From positions 496,001-560,000 of the forward strand of contig RSEE01000021.1 in NCBI GenBank assembly GCA_003971905.1: 64,000 nt of DNA. The letters run 5' to 3'. Made by a program: the position numbers and the translations under genes. Every line of letters begins with the position of its first letter. Position 1 is the stretch's first letter. The DNA is from Moniliella sp. 'wahieum' (Eukaryota > Basidiomycota > Moniliellomycetes > Moniliellales > Moniliellaceae). The notes under the pieces are model-generated. The model ran no database searches. It saw only the letters and a program-made list of their open reading frames with translations, and was not told where the DNA came from. Below, piece by piece: positions 1 through 9,922 of the stretch.

Positions 1-1
1 G

Positions 2-343
2 GATTCGGCTCTGTTCAAGTCACTGTTTGCGAAACGGACAAAGATTCACAAGGGCCACACCCTCGATCTTCTCTTCCAGCGTGTCGCACTCAAGGATCGC
101 GCTACCACGGCGGTCACTATTGCTCACGATGGGGTGGCACTGGGTACGGTCGTACCTCAAGTCCATGGCACACCCCTCACCCGCAACCTGGTCCTGGCCT
201 ACGTGTCACAGGGCAACGTGCCTTCTCCTCCGGTACGTTCTTCGATTAGTGCGATGCGCATCAAACTAACATTGTAACGCCTTGACGTACAGTTACGAAA
301 AGCCGTGGAAGAATCTTTTGACCATATCAAGTCCCTTTCTTGA
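2..343 (+). CDS. AIM18/AIM46-like protein (chalcone-isomerase fold), 3' part
   Basis: The gene enters from the left edge, so its N-terminus is missing. The first exon reads from base 2 to 232. A 60-nt intron follows (233-292: GTACGT donor, CTAAC branch, CAG acceptor), and a last exon runs to TGA at 341-343. The peptide has the pattern of fungal chalcone-isomerase-like proteins: a segment of the type LFKSLFxKRxKIxKGxTLxL, then VALGTV, then LVLAYVSxxxxPSPPLRKAVEESF just before the stop. In yeast the family members Aim18/Aim46 are mitochondrial inner-membrane proteins. They keep the fold but have no known chalcone isomerase activity. The stop is immediately next to the end of an opposing reading frame, so the two genes are tail to tail. 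Family assignment is by pattern recall. A plain fatty-acid-binding chalcone-isomerase relative is the alternative. Confidence 0.6.
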
Positions 344-1931
344 TCAAGCCTTGGAAGAGAGTTTGCTCACCACTTGTACATCTTTGTGCCAAATAATACA
401 TGGGGCGACCGTCTCGTCTTCTACAGTATCGGGGTAGAAGTGGAATGCAGCAATAGAACTCACAGCAGGAGCAAGGATAGACTGTAAGTGCTTGTTGGGT
501 AGGAAAGATACCACCCTGAGGGGCGGAGTAGAACTTCCTGTGGGGGGCACTCCACCATGATCAAGTTGGAGGAGGAGGATCGGCATCGGCGCATTGAACG
601 CATTTTGACTTGTGCGCTTGGAGAAGCCACTCAAACTGGCAAGAACTCCAATCTGCACTTCAAGCGGAGCAGTGGTGGCCTGGCTCCCTTGGCTAGCCGG
701 AGGCGTCTCGGAAGCATGCGAGTCTGAATGGGGATACCGGGCCACCTCTGCCCCTCCGAAGCATCACGCGCCCACCACCCTCCACTCGTATCGGTAGTCT
801 CGACACCAGCCCCAGCCCAGGCGGCACGATGTAAAGTCCCCTCGAGTTCACGAAGGATCTTGGGCCCCAACGGTCGTTTCTCTCTGCTTTGCACTGTACG
901 ATCACCCGCATGTTCAAACCCGGAGCGTGTTGTCGCCACGCCTTCGCGGGGAGACCAACGAATTTTCCACCACCCCCGCAAGTCCGCACCTTGGTCGTTC
1001 CTCCCCCCCACGATAAAGGTCCATACCCAAGGAAGAGAGGTAGGCGAGCGTGCCAAACTCGAAACGTGTACCACGCGCCACAGTCGACTCCAGCCCGGTG
1101 TCGCACCCTTCACAGGCCCAGACGGTGCAAATGGAGGAGACATGACTGTCATATCAGGATCCTCGGCCCCTTGGGGTAACGAATTCAGCTGGCGCAACGC
1201 ATCCTTCTTGCTTGGCTTGGGCTGGGGAGGTGGATCCCCCAAGGTAAGGGTACCCTCGGCAACAGCCTTCTTGGGGCGCCCTCTGCGACGTGTCGTAACT
1301 GAACCGCTACAGGTAATGTCCCTGCGGGGGCGGCATCTTTCTCGGTCCCAGATATTGCACTTAGCGCCACGCTTTTTTTGGGTCTTCCTCTCGCCCGTTT
1401 CTGTACCAAGCCGTCTGAAGAGTAGGGCGGTGCAGGGACAGGGGCCTGGGCTGGCGTAGGAGCGTAGACCACACGTACAGTGGACAGCTGTGAAGATGGA
1501 AGAAAGGGGCGCAGAGACAGATTGGCATACGTCCTCATCCTCGTGGGCTTCCGCAGACCATGGGATATGGTGCATCGCAGGCATTGAGCCCACGCGGGAG
1601 GACGCATAGGAGGCGATGGTAAATTGGCACGAAGGATGCGCTGATGTCCATGTTGTGCTGCTGTATGCGTTTTTGCAAGTTGCATTTTTGGCTCGTGGGG
1701 ATCCTGGTCCTTTACACCTCTGCTGCATCTGCTGGCATTTTGAGTTACTGAGCTCGGATGAAGGTGAGCACCAAAGGTGTCTCCCCGGTCCACGCTGGAT
1801 AGAATGAACAGCACTATGGGCAAACAACGCTGTATGAGGGGGATCATAGCAATCGCATGATAGGAGAGGGCATGGAGTGCTCGCCTGGCGGAAGCCAGGC
1901 GCGTTTTGGAGCACGATCTAGGCGTGGGCAA
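344..1931 (-). CDS. AT-hook DNA-binding protein, spliced, boundaries uncertain
   Basis: Two classical AT-hooks are visible on the minus strand in two different frames: a KRARGRPKK block near 1371-1396 and an RRRGRPKK block near 1264-1290. A 62-nt intron at 1299-1360 (GTGCAA donor, GGTTCAG acceptor) joins the two frames exactly, so both hooks lie in one protein, about 20 residues apart in the spliced product. Basic, Pro/Ser-rich sequence continues downstream. A separate frame with Leu-rich segments runs to a stop at 344-346, directly against the end of the preceding gene. AT-hooks bind the minor groove of A/T-rich DNA, so a chromatin or transcription role is likely. No other domain is recognised. 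The start (1931 or 1914) and the exons between about 630 and 1180 are not resolved. Confidence 0.45.
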
Positions 1932-2039
1932 TAGACCGATGGAACTGGTGTGTGTGCGCCCCTCCAGGGGCAGAATAGACGCCGGGCGGAGAAGGACGCA
2001 GAATACGGGGTCCGATCATGTGAAGACGGACGAAACGAA

Positions 2040-2525
2040 TTAAGCCATGCGCTTGATGAGGGCAGGCATGAAGTGCTCGCGGTCGCCAGTGTCACCGTTG
2101 TTCTCAACGAAGTGCTTGAGCTTGCGGGCACGGAAGCCGCCCGTGGGGTTGGACAGCTTGAAGGGCCAGAGGAAGGTGGTAACCTGCTTGAAGTGGGGGC
2201 CGGCCGTGTAGATCTCGTGAACGAGGTCCTCAACCGAGAGGAAGCCAAGCTTGCTCAGGCGGGACTGGATCAGCTTGTTGTCCGACAGAGGCAGGCGCTG
2301 GCCGTTAATCTTGGCGTAACCGCGCTTGTAGAGAAGCAGACGGATGGTGGCCAGCGAAGGAGTACCGTACGTAACGTAGGGCTCGATAAGCTGCAGCATC
2401 TGGGCCGTGGCCTTGGTGAGCTTGATAAACACACCGTTGTTGACCTGGATCAGACGGAGAAGTTGCATAATCTTGCGGGGCTTAGGGGGGATGTTGCAGA
2501 TACCGCGGAGACGGACCACAAACAC

Positions 2526-2558
<33 letters not shown>

Positions 2559-3058
2559 GGCGGCCTTGGCCACACGGCGGTTCTTCACCTCCTCAGCTTC
2601 AGCCGCAGCGTACTCGGCGACGTAAGCTTCGTTGCGCTTAAGGATCTTCTCGCGGGTTTCCTTGGAAGCCTAAAAAGCGTCAAAAAGGTCAGTCCCAATC
2701 CAGGGAGGCACTCATACGATGCGGAAGGGTTGGGACAGGCACGAGCGCGTCCGGGAGTAGGATGCTCAGACCCGAAAGATGGTATGATATTGAGGCAGCA
2801 TAGCAAAGAAAGGCTAGCCATCAAAGTGGGTGTTATGCATCATAGCGCTCTGCTCCCGGTACAGCGCTTTGGGCGTCCGCCGGCGCTGGATGTCACGAGC
2901 ATCCGGGCCCATCCCATGGCATAGGCAGCACCACGTACCTTCTTCGCCTCCGCCGCCTTGGCAGCGAGCTCGGCCTTGACGGCATCCTGCGCAGCAACCT
3001 GCTTGGCGATCGCCTCAGGGCGCAAAATTGACTCGTGGGAGGGAACCGTCGTGGCCAT
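2040..3058 (-). CDS. RPL7: 60S ribosomal protein L7 (uL30)
   Basis: There are two exons, 2939-3058 and 2040-2669, giving 249 residues, the normal length for eukaryotic uL30. The first exon is an Ala/Lys-rich helix starting MATTVPSHESILRPEAI. The second holds the uL30 core (VVFVVRLRGICNIPPKPRKI, then IQVNNGVFIKLTKA, GFRARKLKHF) and ends KRMA. The intron (2670-2938) is 269 nt, four to five times the local norm, with a GTACGT donor and TTTTAG acceptor. Its size is explained by a C/D snoRNA inside it. Unlike most conserved genes in the window the frame is fully intact. The gene is divergent from the kinase gene at 3408, and paired telobox motifs lie about 140 bp upstream of its ATG. Confidence 0.95.
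2758..2850 (-). ncRNA. Intronic C/D box snoRNA targeting LSU rRNA (snR39/snR59-like)
   Basis: Inside the RPL7 intron, on the coding (minus) strand, a box C-like ATGATGC (2837-2843, one base off RTGATGA) is followed 67 nt later by box D, CTGA (2766-2769). The 14 nt just 5' of box D (2770-2783) are perfectly antisense to the near-universal large-subunit rRNA segment ACCCGAAAGATGGT. By the D+5 rule the targeted base is the G of ACCCG, which I recall as yeast G805, next to A807. In budding yeast, snR39 and snR59 also sit in RPL7 introns and target this neighbourhood, so host and target agree. The terminal stem is weak and box C is imperfect, so the exact ends are estimates. Confidence 0.68.
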
Positions 3059-3194
3059 CTTTCTTGGAGTGTCGGAGGTTGGGGTGCAAAGCTGGATCTC
3101 GCGCCAAGCTTCACCACGGTCTTTCCAGTGTCCGACGCCCATCGCAAGCCCGCCTTAGATTCGAAACTAGGCAGAGGGGCGCACTTCACCGCTT

Positions 3195-3218
3195 ACCCTA
3201 GTATATTACACTAGGGTT
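3195..3218. promoter_or_regulatory. Inverted pair of telobox motifs upstream of RPL7
   Basis: ACCCTAG at 3195 and CTAGGGTT at 3211 face each other in the divergent region between RPL7 (start 3058) and the kinase gene. The same AACCCTA core precedes every ribosomal-protein gene in the window. In some fungi Tbf1-type factors bind this sequence in ribosomal-protein promoters. Binding here is inferred. Confidence 0.5.
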
Positions 3219-3407
3219 GACTTATTGCGCCCTGCATGCATCTCAGCCGCAAGGACATCGCTTAGCATGAAACGTTCAATATGGGCGGCTACCGGTTGCC
3301 GGTCAAATAGCTTAACATTTCATATCCGCCTTCGGTTGTCCTTATTCTTTGTCCGCCGGTCCTTGCCATGGAGCACTTGCGGGTCCTTCCGCTCCCCACC
3401 ACGAGCG

Positions 3408-4251
3408 ATGGATTCAACAAACGAGGCAACTGAGCCCGCAACGCGGACGGTGCTCAATCGGGGGGAGGGGCCACGAGCTCGGGAAAAACAACTATGGCCA
3501 AACATCTGGTGGACCTGCTCACGCCCGGGATCAGGGCGATGGAAGAGCGCATGGCCCATCCTTCTTCGACTGCCAGTATGAGTCCCGCCGTGGTCCTGAT
3601 CCATCAAGATGACTTTCTCAACAAAACGCTCCCTTGGAACGAGGCATTTGGTGCTGAAGATTGGGACACACCATATGGAGCGGTGGATTATCAAAAGACG
3701 GCTCAAGCTTTAGCGTATGTGAAGAAACATGGCGATCTTCCGTTGTGGTATAAGACCCATGACCACCTCAATGAGCTGAAGCCGCTTCCCGTCACCCCTG
3801 CCTTTAGGTCCAAGTGGCAATCTCGTTTCCTGTCCCTCTTGGTTCGTGCAGCGGAACAGGCCTGTGGCCAGCGGGTTGAGGGGAAGCCGCTGTACATTGT
3901 GGTGACTGAGGGCTTCCTCTTGTACTTTGACCCTGATGTCAGGAGATATATGGACATCAAACTCTTCATCCGCACTCCCAGGGATGAGGTACTGTATCGA
4001 GAGGGAGAACCGTGGAGGATACGTGACGGAGTCGGGGAGTCACTGGGTGGTGCGTACATTTCGAGCAGTTGCTGAGCTTCACTAACACACACATGCAGGA
4101 CCCGCCAGGGTATTTCGACGAAGTTGTGTGGCCTGCATACAAACTTGCCCACCAGCGCATCTTCCAAGGTGGGGATGTTGAGCATGGGTCACTGATCACA
4201 GCACCCTCTGAGGCGAGTGAATCCGAGAGGGTGGCCCCATCCCGGATCTGA
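3408..4251 (+). CDS. NRK1: Nicotinamide riboside kinase
   Basis: The product should phosphorylate nicotinamide riboside to NMN, a cytosolic NAD+ salvage step. The protein has a P-loop (GGGATSSGKTTMAKHL, about 3461-3508), the IHQDDFLNKT and EEFGAEDWDTPYGAVDY-type segment of NRK1/uridine-kinase-like enzymes (here WNEAFGAEDWDTPYGAVDY), the strand VVTEGFLLYFDPDVRRYMDIKLFIRT, and a C-terminal DPPGYFDEVVWPAYKLAH block. Two things break the reading. The ATG frame at 3408 (MDSTNEATEPATRTVL) is offset from the P-loop frame at a G-rich stretch (3455-3470), and no ATG precedes the P-loop in its own frame because of a TGA at 3431. The last exon (about 4099-4251) is in another frame and follows a small intron, perhaps 4031-4098 with a CAG acceptor. 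The first break looks like a 2-nt indel rather than biology. Confidence 0.8.
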
Positions 4252-5098
4252 TCTTGATCGAGGATCGATCGCAGAGCAAAGCGCAAGACACCAATGAAGT
4301 TGAACGTCAGCTCGAGATCGCTTGCGTAGATTGAGACCAAGCTCCAGGCTTTATTATCAACGGAGAGGCAAGATACTTTGCCGCACGAATCGTAACCCAA
4401 AAACCACCGTATGGCTGATCCCTTCTTAAAGTGTGAGCATAGAAACAAGGGTGCTATTAGGATATAGCATGTCTTTGATGGACTTCAGGTGGAGCCATAG
4501 TTACTAGAGCAACATCTGCGCGTGGTACTAGGCATGATACTTGTATGTGACTCGTCAGTGGGGAGGTAAACTGGGTCGTACTCCTAAATGACTGTTTCAC
4601 GCGAACTTGTGCGTCTCCGGGAGGAAGCGAGTCAACCATCGACACTCTAGAGGTCTCACGCAGTGCGCTCTACACTACCTGTTTTACCGCTAAACTATCA
4701 CCTATCACCAGCGTTGCCGCAATCTTGCGGGAAGGGTTATCGCTTCAAATGCAGCAAGTGCTATCGTCTCAAGTGCTGTGGATGAGTGTCTGATGCGTTT
4801 CCCGGTACTGGCAGTTCTTGCCGCGAAAAGAGCCTAAGGGGGTTATCGTGTGACCCCTTCGCACGCTCTTAGTTTGGGCAATACGTTTTGTTCCATGGAT
4901 GTGGACAACTAATGATTGGTCTCATTTCATTCGCCATCTTGAATACGTCCATCACTGGTAGCTACTGGCACTCTATCTTATGTATGTACCGCACTTGTGC
5001 TTCCCCATTGCCTTGGAATTATGTGAGACTTCGGATGGAGAGAGGGGTGCGAAACTCAGGATGAATCAATTTCCTTTTCCATGAAAGCAAGAAAGAGT
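4252..5098. other. Intergenic region, no gene recognised
   Basis: Convergent gene ends flank this stretch (kinase on +, ERG7 on -). Short reading frames have no family character. A tRNA-like A-box on the minus strand near 4700 lacks a matching arm structure (see rejected items). Confidence 0.6.
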
Positions 5099-7366
5099 TT
5101 ATTTCCATTCCACCTCGTGGGCTACCTTTCCAAGGGCCCAGATGCAGAACGAATGCTTGTAGTTGGGGTAAGATATCATGCCTGGGGGAAAGGAGACGTG
5201 TCAGAATATTTACAACCATCGAAAAGCGTGACTTACAGTTTTTGTTGAAGACTCCTTCAATTCGCTCTTGTTTCCACGCGCCATCCTTGGTTTGGCGGGA
5301 CATGATGAGCTTGGTAGCACGAATGATGGGCTCTGGATCGTGTTTGTGGTAGTCAGCGTGCATCAGTGCGATCATGCCCATGAAGTCTGAACCACTTGGC
5401 TTTCGGGAGCGGGAGTATAGACGCCGGTTGTGCACGACTCATACGTTTCCCCCCAGCCGCCGTCGGCATTCTGCTTGGAAAGGAGGAACTCTACTCCCCG
5501 TCGTACTTCCGGTGTATTGTCCCACCGATATCCGGCCAAGCGTAGGGAGTGCAGGGAGAACATGGCAGCATAAGTCATGCAGATAGCCCAGGAACCATAC
5601 CAACCCATCAGGCCGTTGTTGTGTGAGGATCCACTTGATCGTCTGGCGAACGGTGCGCTGGATGTCCTCGTGGCGGTACCCGTCTTTGATCTCCGTTCGA
5701 AAGCAGACCTGCCACGACCGAAGTGGAGCACTCCACATAAGGGTATTCGACCATAATGTTGGCAAACACCTCAGCCGGGTTAAGAGCCTCGAGCAGCGAA
5801 CTCCCTCGCACCAATTCATAGCTTGCAAATCCTCCCCCTGGGTTTTGTAGTGAAAGCAGAAGATCGACGGTGTCGTGAAGGCGTTCAACACTGACCCGAG
5901 CATGCAGTTTGAGTGCTGGCTCTTGCAAACGCAAGACAGCCGTCATGCCCTCCGCAGTTGTATCACTGACAGTATAGCCCTGTTCGGGGGTGCTAAAGGG
6001 CCAGGCACCCTTAGTGGCGTGGCGGTAACCTTCCTTGTAGAACTTGGGGTTTTCGCGGATCTGACACTTGTCGAGCCAATCCAGCAAGCGTTGACAGGCT
6101 TCGTTATGCTCCGGCAAGGTTGAAAGTCCTGCATCTGCCATGGCCTGAGCGATGAAGGAGGCATCCCAGAGCTGCGAGCCGTTGGTACCAGTCATCATCA
6201 GACCACGGTCCGACATCCAAACAAAGTCTTTGGTCTTTTCGACGTGCAGAGCAAATGCCTCACTGTCGGTCCATCGACGTGCCATCGAACGAGTTGGTTG
6301 AGCATCTTGTTGACTGGTCCAAGACACTGGCACTTGGTGTTTTCATCTTCCATCACGATCAAGTCATAGGCGCGGCGGATTCCTGCTGTCGCAACGGCTC
6401 AATACGGCACTGCTCGTACACCCCCATCAGGCCAAAAAGACCATCAAGGAAGTAGGAATGCGGAGAGTAGACGTCGGCCGGGTTGACGTACGTTCGCATC
6501 TTGGGCCAATTGATCGTCTCATACGATTGCACGTACAGCTCTTCCCGCAATGAAGCTAGTAGCGCATCGTCTGGTGCTGTGATGCGTTCAGCCCAAATGT
6601 ACCCCATAGGAAGGTAAACCTGTCGGGTGTGGATCCACCATCGGTGCGGGTGGACAGGCAGGAAGTCGGGCAGCACCCAAAGCTCTGGGGGGATGGGTGC
6701 CATGCCTTCCCAGTCGTACACACCCAAGATCGCGAGCCACATCTTACCCCAGGAAGGTGCGCCGGTGGCGCCACCAAGGGTGTGGAGACGGGTGCGCGCT
6801 TTCTGAGCAACAGGGTGGTCTGCTGGAAGGCCGAGCAGACGCAGAACGCAGTAGTTGAGCGCCGTACCGAAGACGGTGCTGTGGTCCTCAATGTGAAGCC
6901 CCCAACCACCGTCCTCGTTCTGCATGTTGGCAAGGTAGCGTACAAACTCGGTCCGCCAAGCGGTGGGCATGGGCACGCGCGCAACGTAGTTGGCAATCAC
7001 CAGGCCCGGCAAGAGGAAGAGCGGGCCACCATATTCGCCGGACCAGTGCCCATCGGGAGCCTGAAGGCGCTTGTAGAAGGCAAACCCATTGGCGGCAGCC
7101 TGAGCAGGCGTGGTGGCAGGTGGGAGGGGTGGGTCGAAGGGCGCAAGCGGGAGGCCGAGCCAATACTTGTCCTCGTCAGTTTGCGGCCAGGCGGCGGCCT
7201 GCTCGGGGGTGAGGAAGGACCAGGTGTGGCGGCCATGGCTGCCGTCGCTGCTGGACAGACGCCAAAGCGTGCGGTCGGTGCGGGGAAGGTCCCCATCGCC
7301 AATGTCAGTAAAGGGGTTGGGCGAGCGCCAGTCCCAAGGCTTGGGGCGCTGCGGGGTGGCCGACAT
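5099..7366 (-). CDS. ERG7: Lanosterol synthase (oxidosqualene cyclase)
   Basis: The enzyme cyclises 2,3-oxidosqualene to lanosterol at the ER/lipid-droplet membrane in ergosterol synthesis. The start at 7366 gives [21 protein letters not shown] repeats [25 protein letters not shown] and [13 protein letters not shown] are present, as are the segments [11 protein letters not shown] and [11 protein letters not shown]. The catalytic-acid motif reads VSDTTAE, where DCTAE is usual. A 55-nt intron (5182-5236, GTAAGT donor) joins GVFNKN to [10 protein letters not shown], and the stop is at 5099-5101. The total is about 737 codons, within the family range. The frame breaks at about 6383, 6270, 5702, 5601 and 5380. 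At each point homology resumes at once in another frame with no room for an intron, so these look like 1-2 nt assembly indels (at 5380 possibly a 10-nt loss between short direct repeats). Confidence 0.92.
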
Positions 7367-8105
7367 GGTGGAGGTGGGGCAGAAGAATGCGAGGAGGGCA
7401 CTGCATTAGCCGCGCCTCGTTGGGCCGAATACCGAGTATGCATGCCATCAGCCACCGGGCAAAGGGCAGTGGCCCATGCAATGTTCAAGCCGGCATGCCT
7501 GCTGCATGCTGGGTTATGCTACCAGAGCGCGCCTTAGTGATCCGCGCAATCAGCGCGATCAGGCGCGAGTGCACTGATGAGCTGATGTGCCCCATCATGC
7601 ATTACATGCCCATGCATCATGCATCAGCATTTTGAACCCGATGAACCCGTTATTAGAGGTTTTCAGAAAGGCTAGTACCTCCCGAACGACGGTGCGCAAG
7701 AGCGTTGGGTCGGGGTTAGCAGGACAGGTTTTTAAATACTCGTTGCTCGCACACATCCTACGGTGCCCAAAAGTCAAAGAAATGGATGACAAAGAAGTAT
7801 GGCCATATTAGCATCAGCAAGAGAGAGGGGGGGGTCCCCCACACAAGTGGGGACAAAAGGCGATAAAGCAGTAATACGCACTTTCTGTCATCCGCCGCGT
7901 GCAGTGACAAAACACGTCTCCCTCCAAGCTCATGAGAATGGTCCGTAACAGATAACAGAGTGTCTTCCTCCCGTGACCGGCACAGAGGAAGAAAAGTAAA
8001 GGCAAAAGATGGTGTTTAGGAAGAATTGTTCACCCAGAAGGTGAACAGATCAGGGCGTGCCGCTCGAGGTGGCAAGGCGATTGACAGAATTGATGTTGAT
8101 GCTCT
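7367..8105. other. Intergenic region, ERG7 promoter side
   Basis: This stretch holds the upstream region of ERG7 and the 3' flank of the glucanase gene. A run of ATGCAT-type words (7598-7628) belongs to the window-wide palindromic repeat class. No gene is recognised. Confidence 0.55.
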
Positions 8106-9289
8106 TCATAACACGTAAAATGCGATCCCCTTCACATAACTAGTCGTGTGGGCCCAGTTGTTAACCTCCTTGACATAGTTGTACGCTTGGCCCAGCGAGG
8201 GCGCGGCCGAACCATCGTAGTTCATGCACGCTGTCTCAGTAATGAAAATGGGCTTCTTGAATGTGTTGTACCAGTTCTCAAAGTAAGAGATAGCCTTTTG
8301 CGGGTCAGTTCCGTAAAAGTGCAAGCTGTCTGCGTCGACCTTAAATATAGAAAACAGGTCAGCAATAAGAAGGCTAAGAGAGGGAGTACGAAGGGGAAAC
8401 GCACTTTGTTCCACACGTCACTGCACTGCGACTTAAAGTTGTTCATCCATGTGATACCGTCGGGAGCGCCATTGGTCGAAGCTCCGATGATGGACCAGCC
8501 ATCTTGATCCTTGAGGGGAACAATGTAGTCGCGGAAAAGGGTACAAGCGTCACTCACGCTCATGTCTGACTGGCCGCCTTGATTGACCTCGTTGGGTCCC
8601 ATAGCGACTTTGGCGCTGTTCTGGGCGGAGGTACGGTCATTGAGTACGTACTTTTTCCAGTTGGAGACGCGCGTGCCCGAGTTACCCCACAACATAGGGA
8701 AGAACTTAATCGAGTCGGGGACGAACGAAGATGCTGTCGGGTTCCCCGTCGCAGGATATGCATCCCAGGAGTAAAGCCACCCATCGTCTTCTTGTAGGAC
8801 TGGATGTTGACCCACGGTCCGTTTGGCCAAGCAAGCCATTCTTATCCACATTCAGTCCGGCCGAAGAGCCAGAGGAGGAACCAGATGAAGAGCCAGACGC
8901 GCTAGGAGCGCTAGAGCTGCTTGATTGCGAGCTAGAGGCACCGTCGGAGGAGCCCGAGCTTGAAGTCGAGCTCGAGCCGGAACCCGAACCTGAACTCCAG
9001 TTGGACGAACCATCCGAGTTATCGCCAGAGCCGGGGCCGGAGCCGGAACCGAGCCAGAGGCTGAAGAACCTGAAGTGGAAGAACCCGACCCGATCCGGAC
9101 GAGTTCGAACCGGAGTCACCGTAGCCGAGTCACCACGCATGCGAAGCTTGCGGCTCATTCCACGATGAGAACGACCCAAGGCACGCCCTGCGATACCAGC
9201 CGGAGCGGCTCCCGAGCTGAACTCGGAGTAGCGGCAATCAATGTCGATCCAGCGACAATGGAAAGAGTGAGAAGGCGGAGGAAGTGCAT
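8106..9289 (-). CDS. Secreted Asl1-like glycoside hydrolase, family GH128
   Basis: A predicted wall beta-1,3-glucan hydrolase. The start at 9289 gives a signal peptide (MHFLRLLTLSIVAGSTLIAA). A long Ser/Gly-rich linker follows (about 8880-9090), then the catalytic domain: GWLYSWDAYP, FFPMLWG, a first catalytic-Glu motif GPNEVNQGGQS, and a second, FITETACMNYDG, before the stop at 8106. A 65-nt intron (8340-8404: GTGCGT donor, TTTAAG acceptor) separates SDVWNK from VDADSLHFYG. The frame shifts near 8780-8830 and again within the Ser-rich linker and just after the signal peptide, so the N-terminal half cannot be read continuously. Two Glu motifs in a short barrel of about 240 residues are typical of GH128. 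A TATATATA lies about 230 bp upstream. Confidence 0.8.
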
Positions 9290-9522
9290 CGTAGCCAGCA
9301 GTAAAGAGATAGAGGAAGGAAGAGAAAGAGAGAGACGATATAGGTAGAGGGTTGATTGGGGGGGGCAAGATGAAAAAGAGGGAGAAGAGGTGCAGAGGAG
9401 GGTGTGCCAAAAAGATCCGGCTTTCGGGCGCACAGTGTTGGAGGGTGACAGCGTCAAGCTGACTGCAGGTTGGTGGGAAGGATGGAGGGCTGTCGTGCTG
9501 TTGTGGTGGTAGGCCTGTGGGC

Positions 9523-9530
9523 TATATATA
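9523..9530 (-). promoter_or_regulatory. TATA element upstream of the GH128 gene
   Basis: TATATATA, 234 bp upstream of the glucanase ATG, in an otherwise GC-rich stretch. A role is inferred from position only. Confidence 0.35.
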
Positions 9531-9896
9531 GGGCTGCAAATATCAGGGGACATATGGATGGACGGATAGATGTCAATAGGATGAGCGTGGCGGGGCCTCA
9601 TCGGTGGCTGCGCAGCAGCGGCTGCCAGGGTGCAGTATGCAGGGCCAGTTCCGTTGTCGCAGTGGTGCCGCTCGTCCCGGCTGCGCCAGTGCTGCGCCAC
9701 GAAGTGGGCCAGGGTCGAGGCTCGCGGGGGAGCGTGGGGACATTTAGGACAGAGGGCGACCGCCACGTCGCAGTTGGATGGCGCGCACCCTTCGCGTCGC
9801 ACGGTGAAATGTTACGTGGCGGGGGAATCGGTGCTCGGCAGGAAAGCTTCAAGCCACTGCTAGGCCCAGCCTAGACCCTTAGGCCTTATATATGCA

Positions 9897-9922
9897 GATG
9901 CATGATGCATGATGCATGATGC
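9897..9922. repeat. Heptamer array (GATGCAT)3.7
   Basis: Perfect 7-bp tandem repeat whose unit is the palindrome ATGCAT plus one base. One of many arrays built the same way in this window. Confidence 0.85.

Noticed and set aside
4635-4712. tRNA-like sequence on the minus strand (TAGTTTAGCGGTAAAAC resembles an A box and D arm)
   Set aside because: No anticodon stem pairs correctly and the B-box position reads GGTTGACTC with a base missing. The acceptor ends do not pair.
5099-7366. ERG7 as a pseudogene
   Set aside because: Five frame breaks but conserved residues throughout, and the same error type affects many other essential genes in the window.
8706-9410. Separate Ser-rich protein gene on the minus strand
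   Set aside because: It is the linker of the GH128 enzyme, in a shifted frame between the signal peptide and the catalytic domain.
9897-9922. Regular short repeats suggestive of a CRISPR array
   Set aside because: Direct tandem heptamers without unique spacers, in a eukaryotic nuclear contig. No cas genes.
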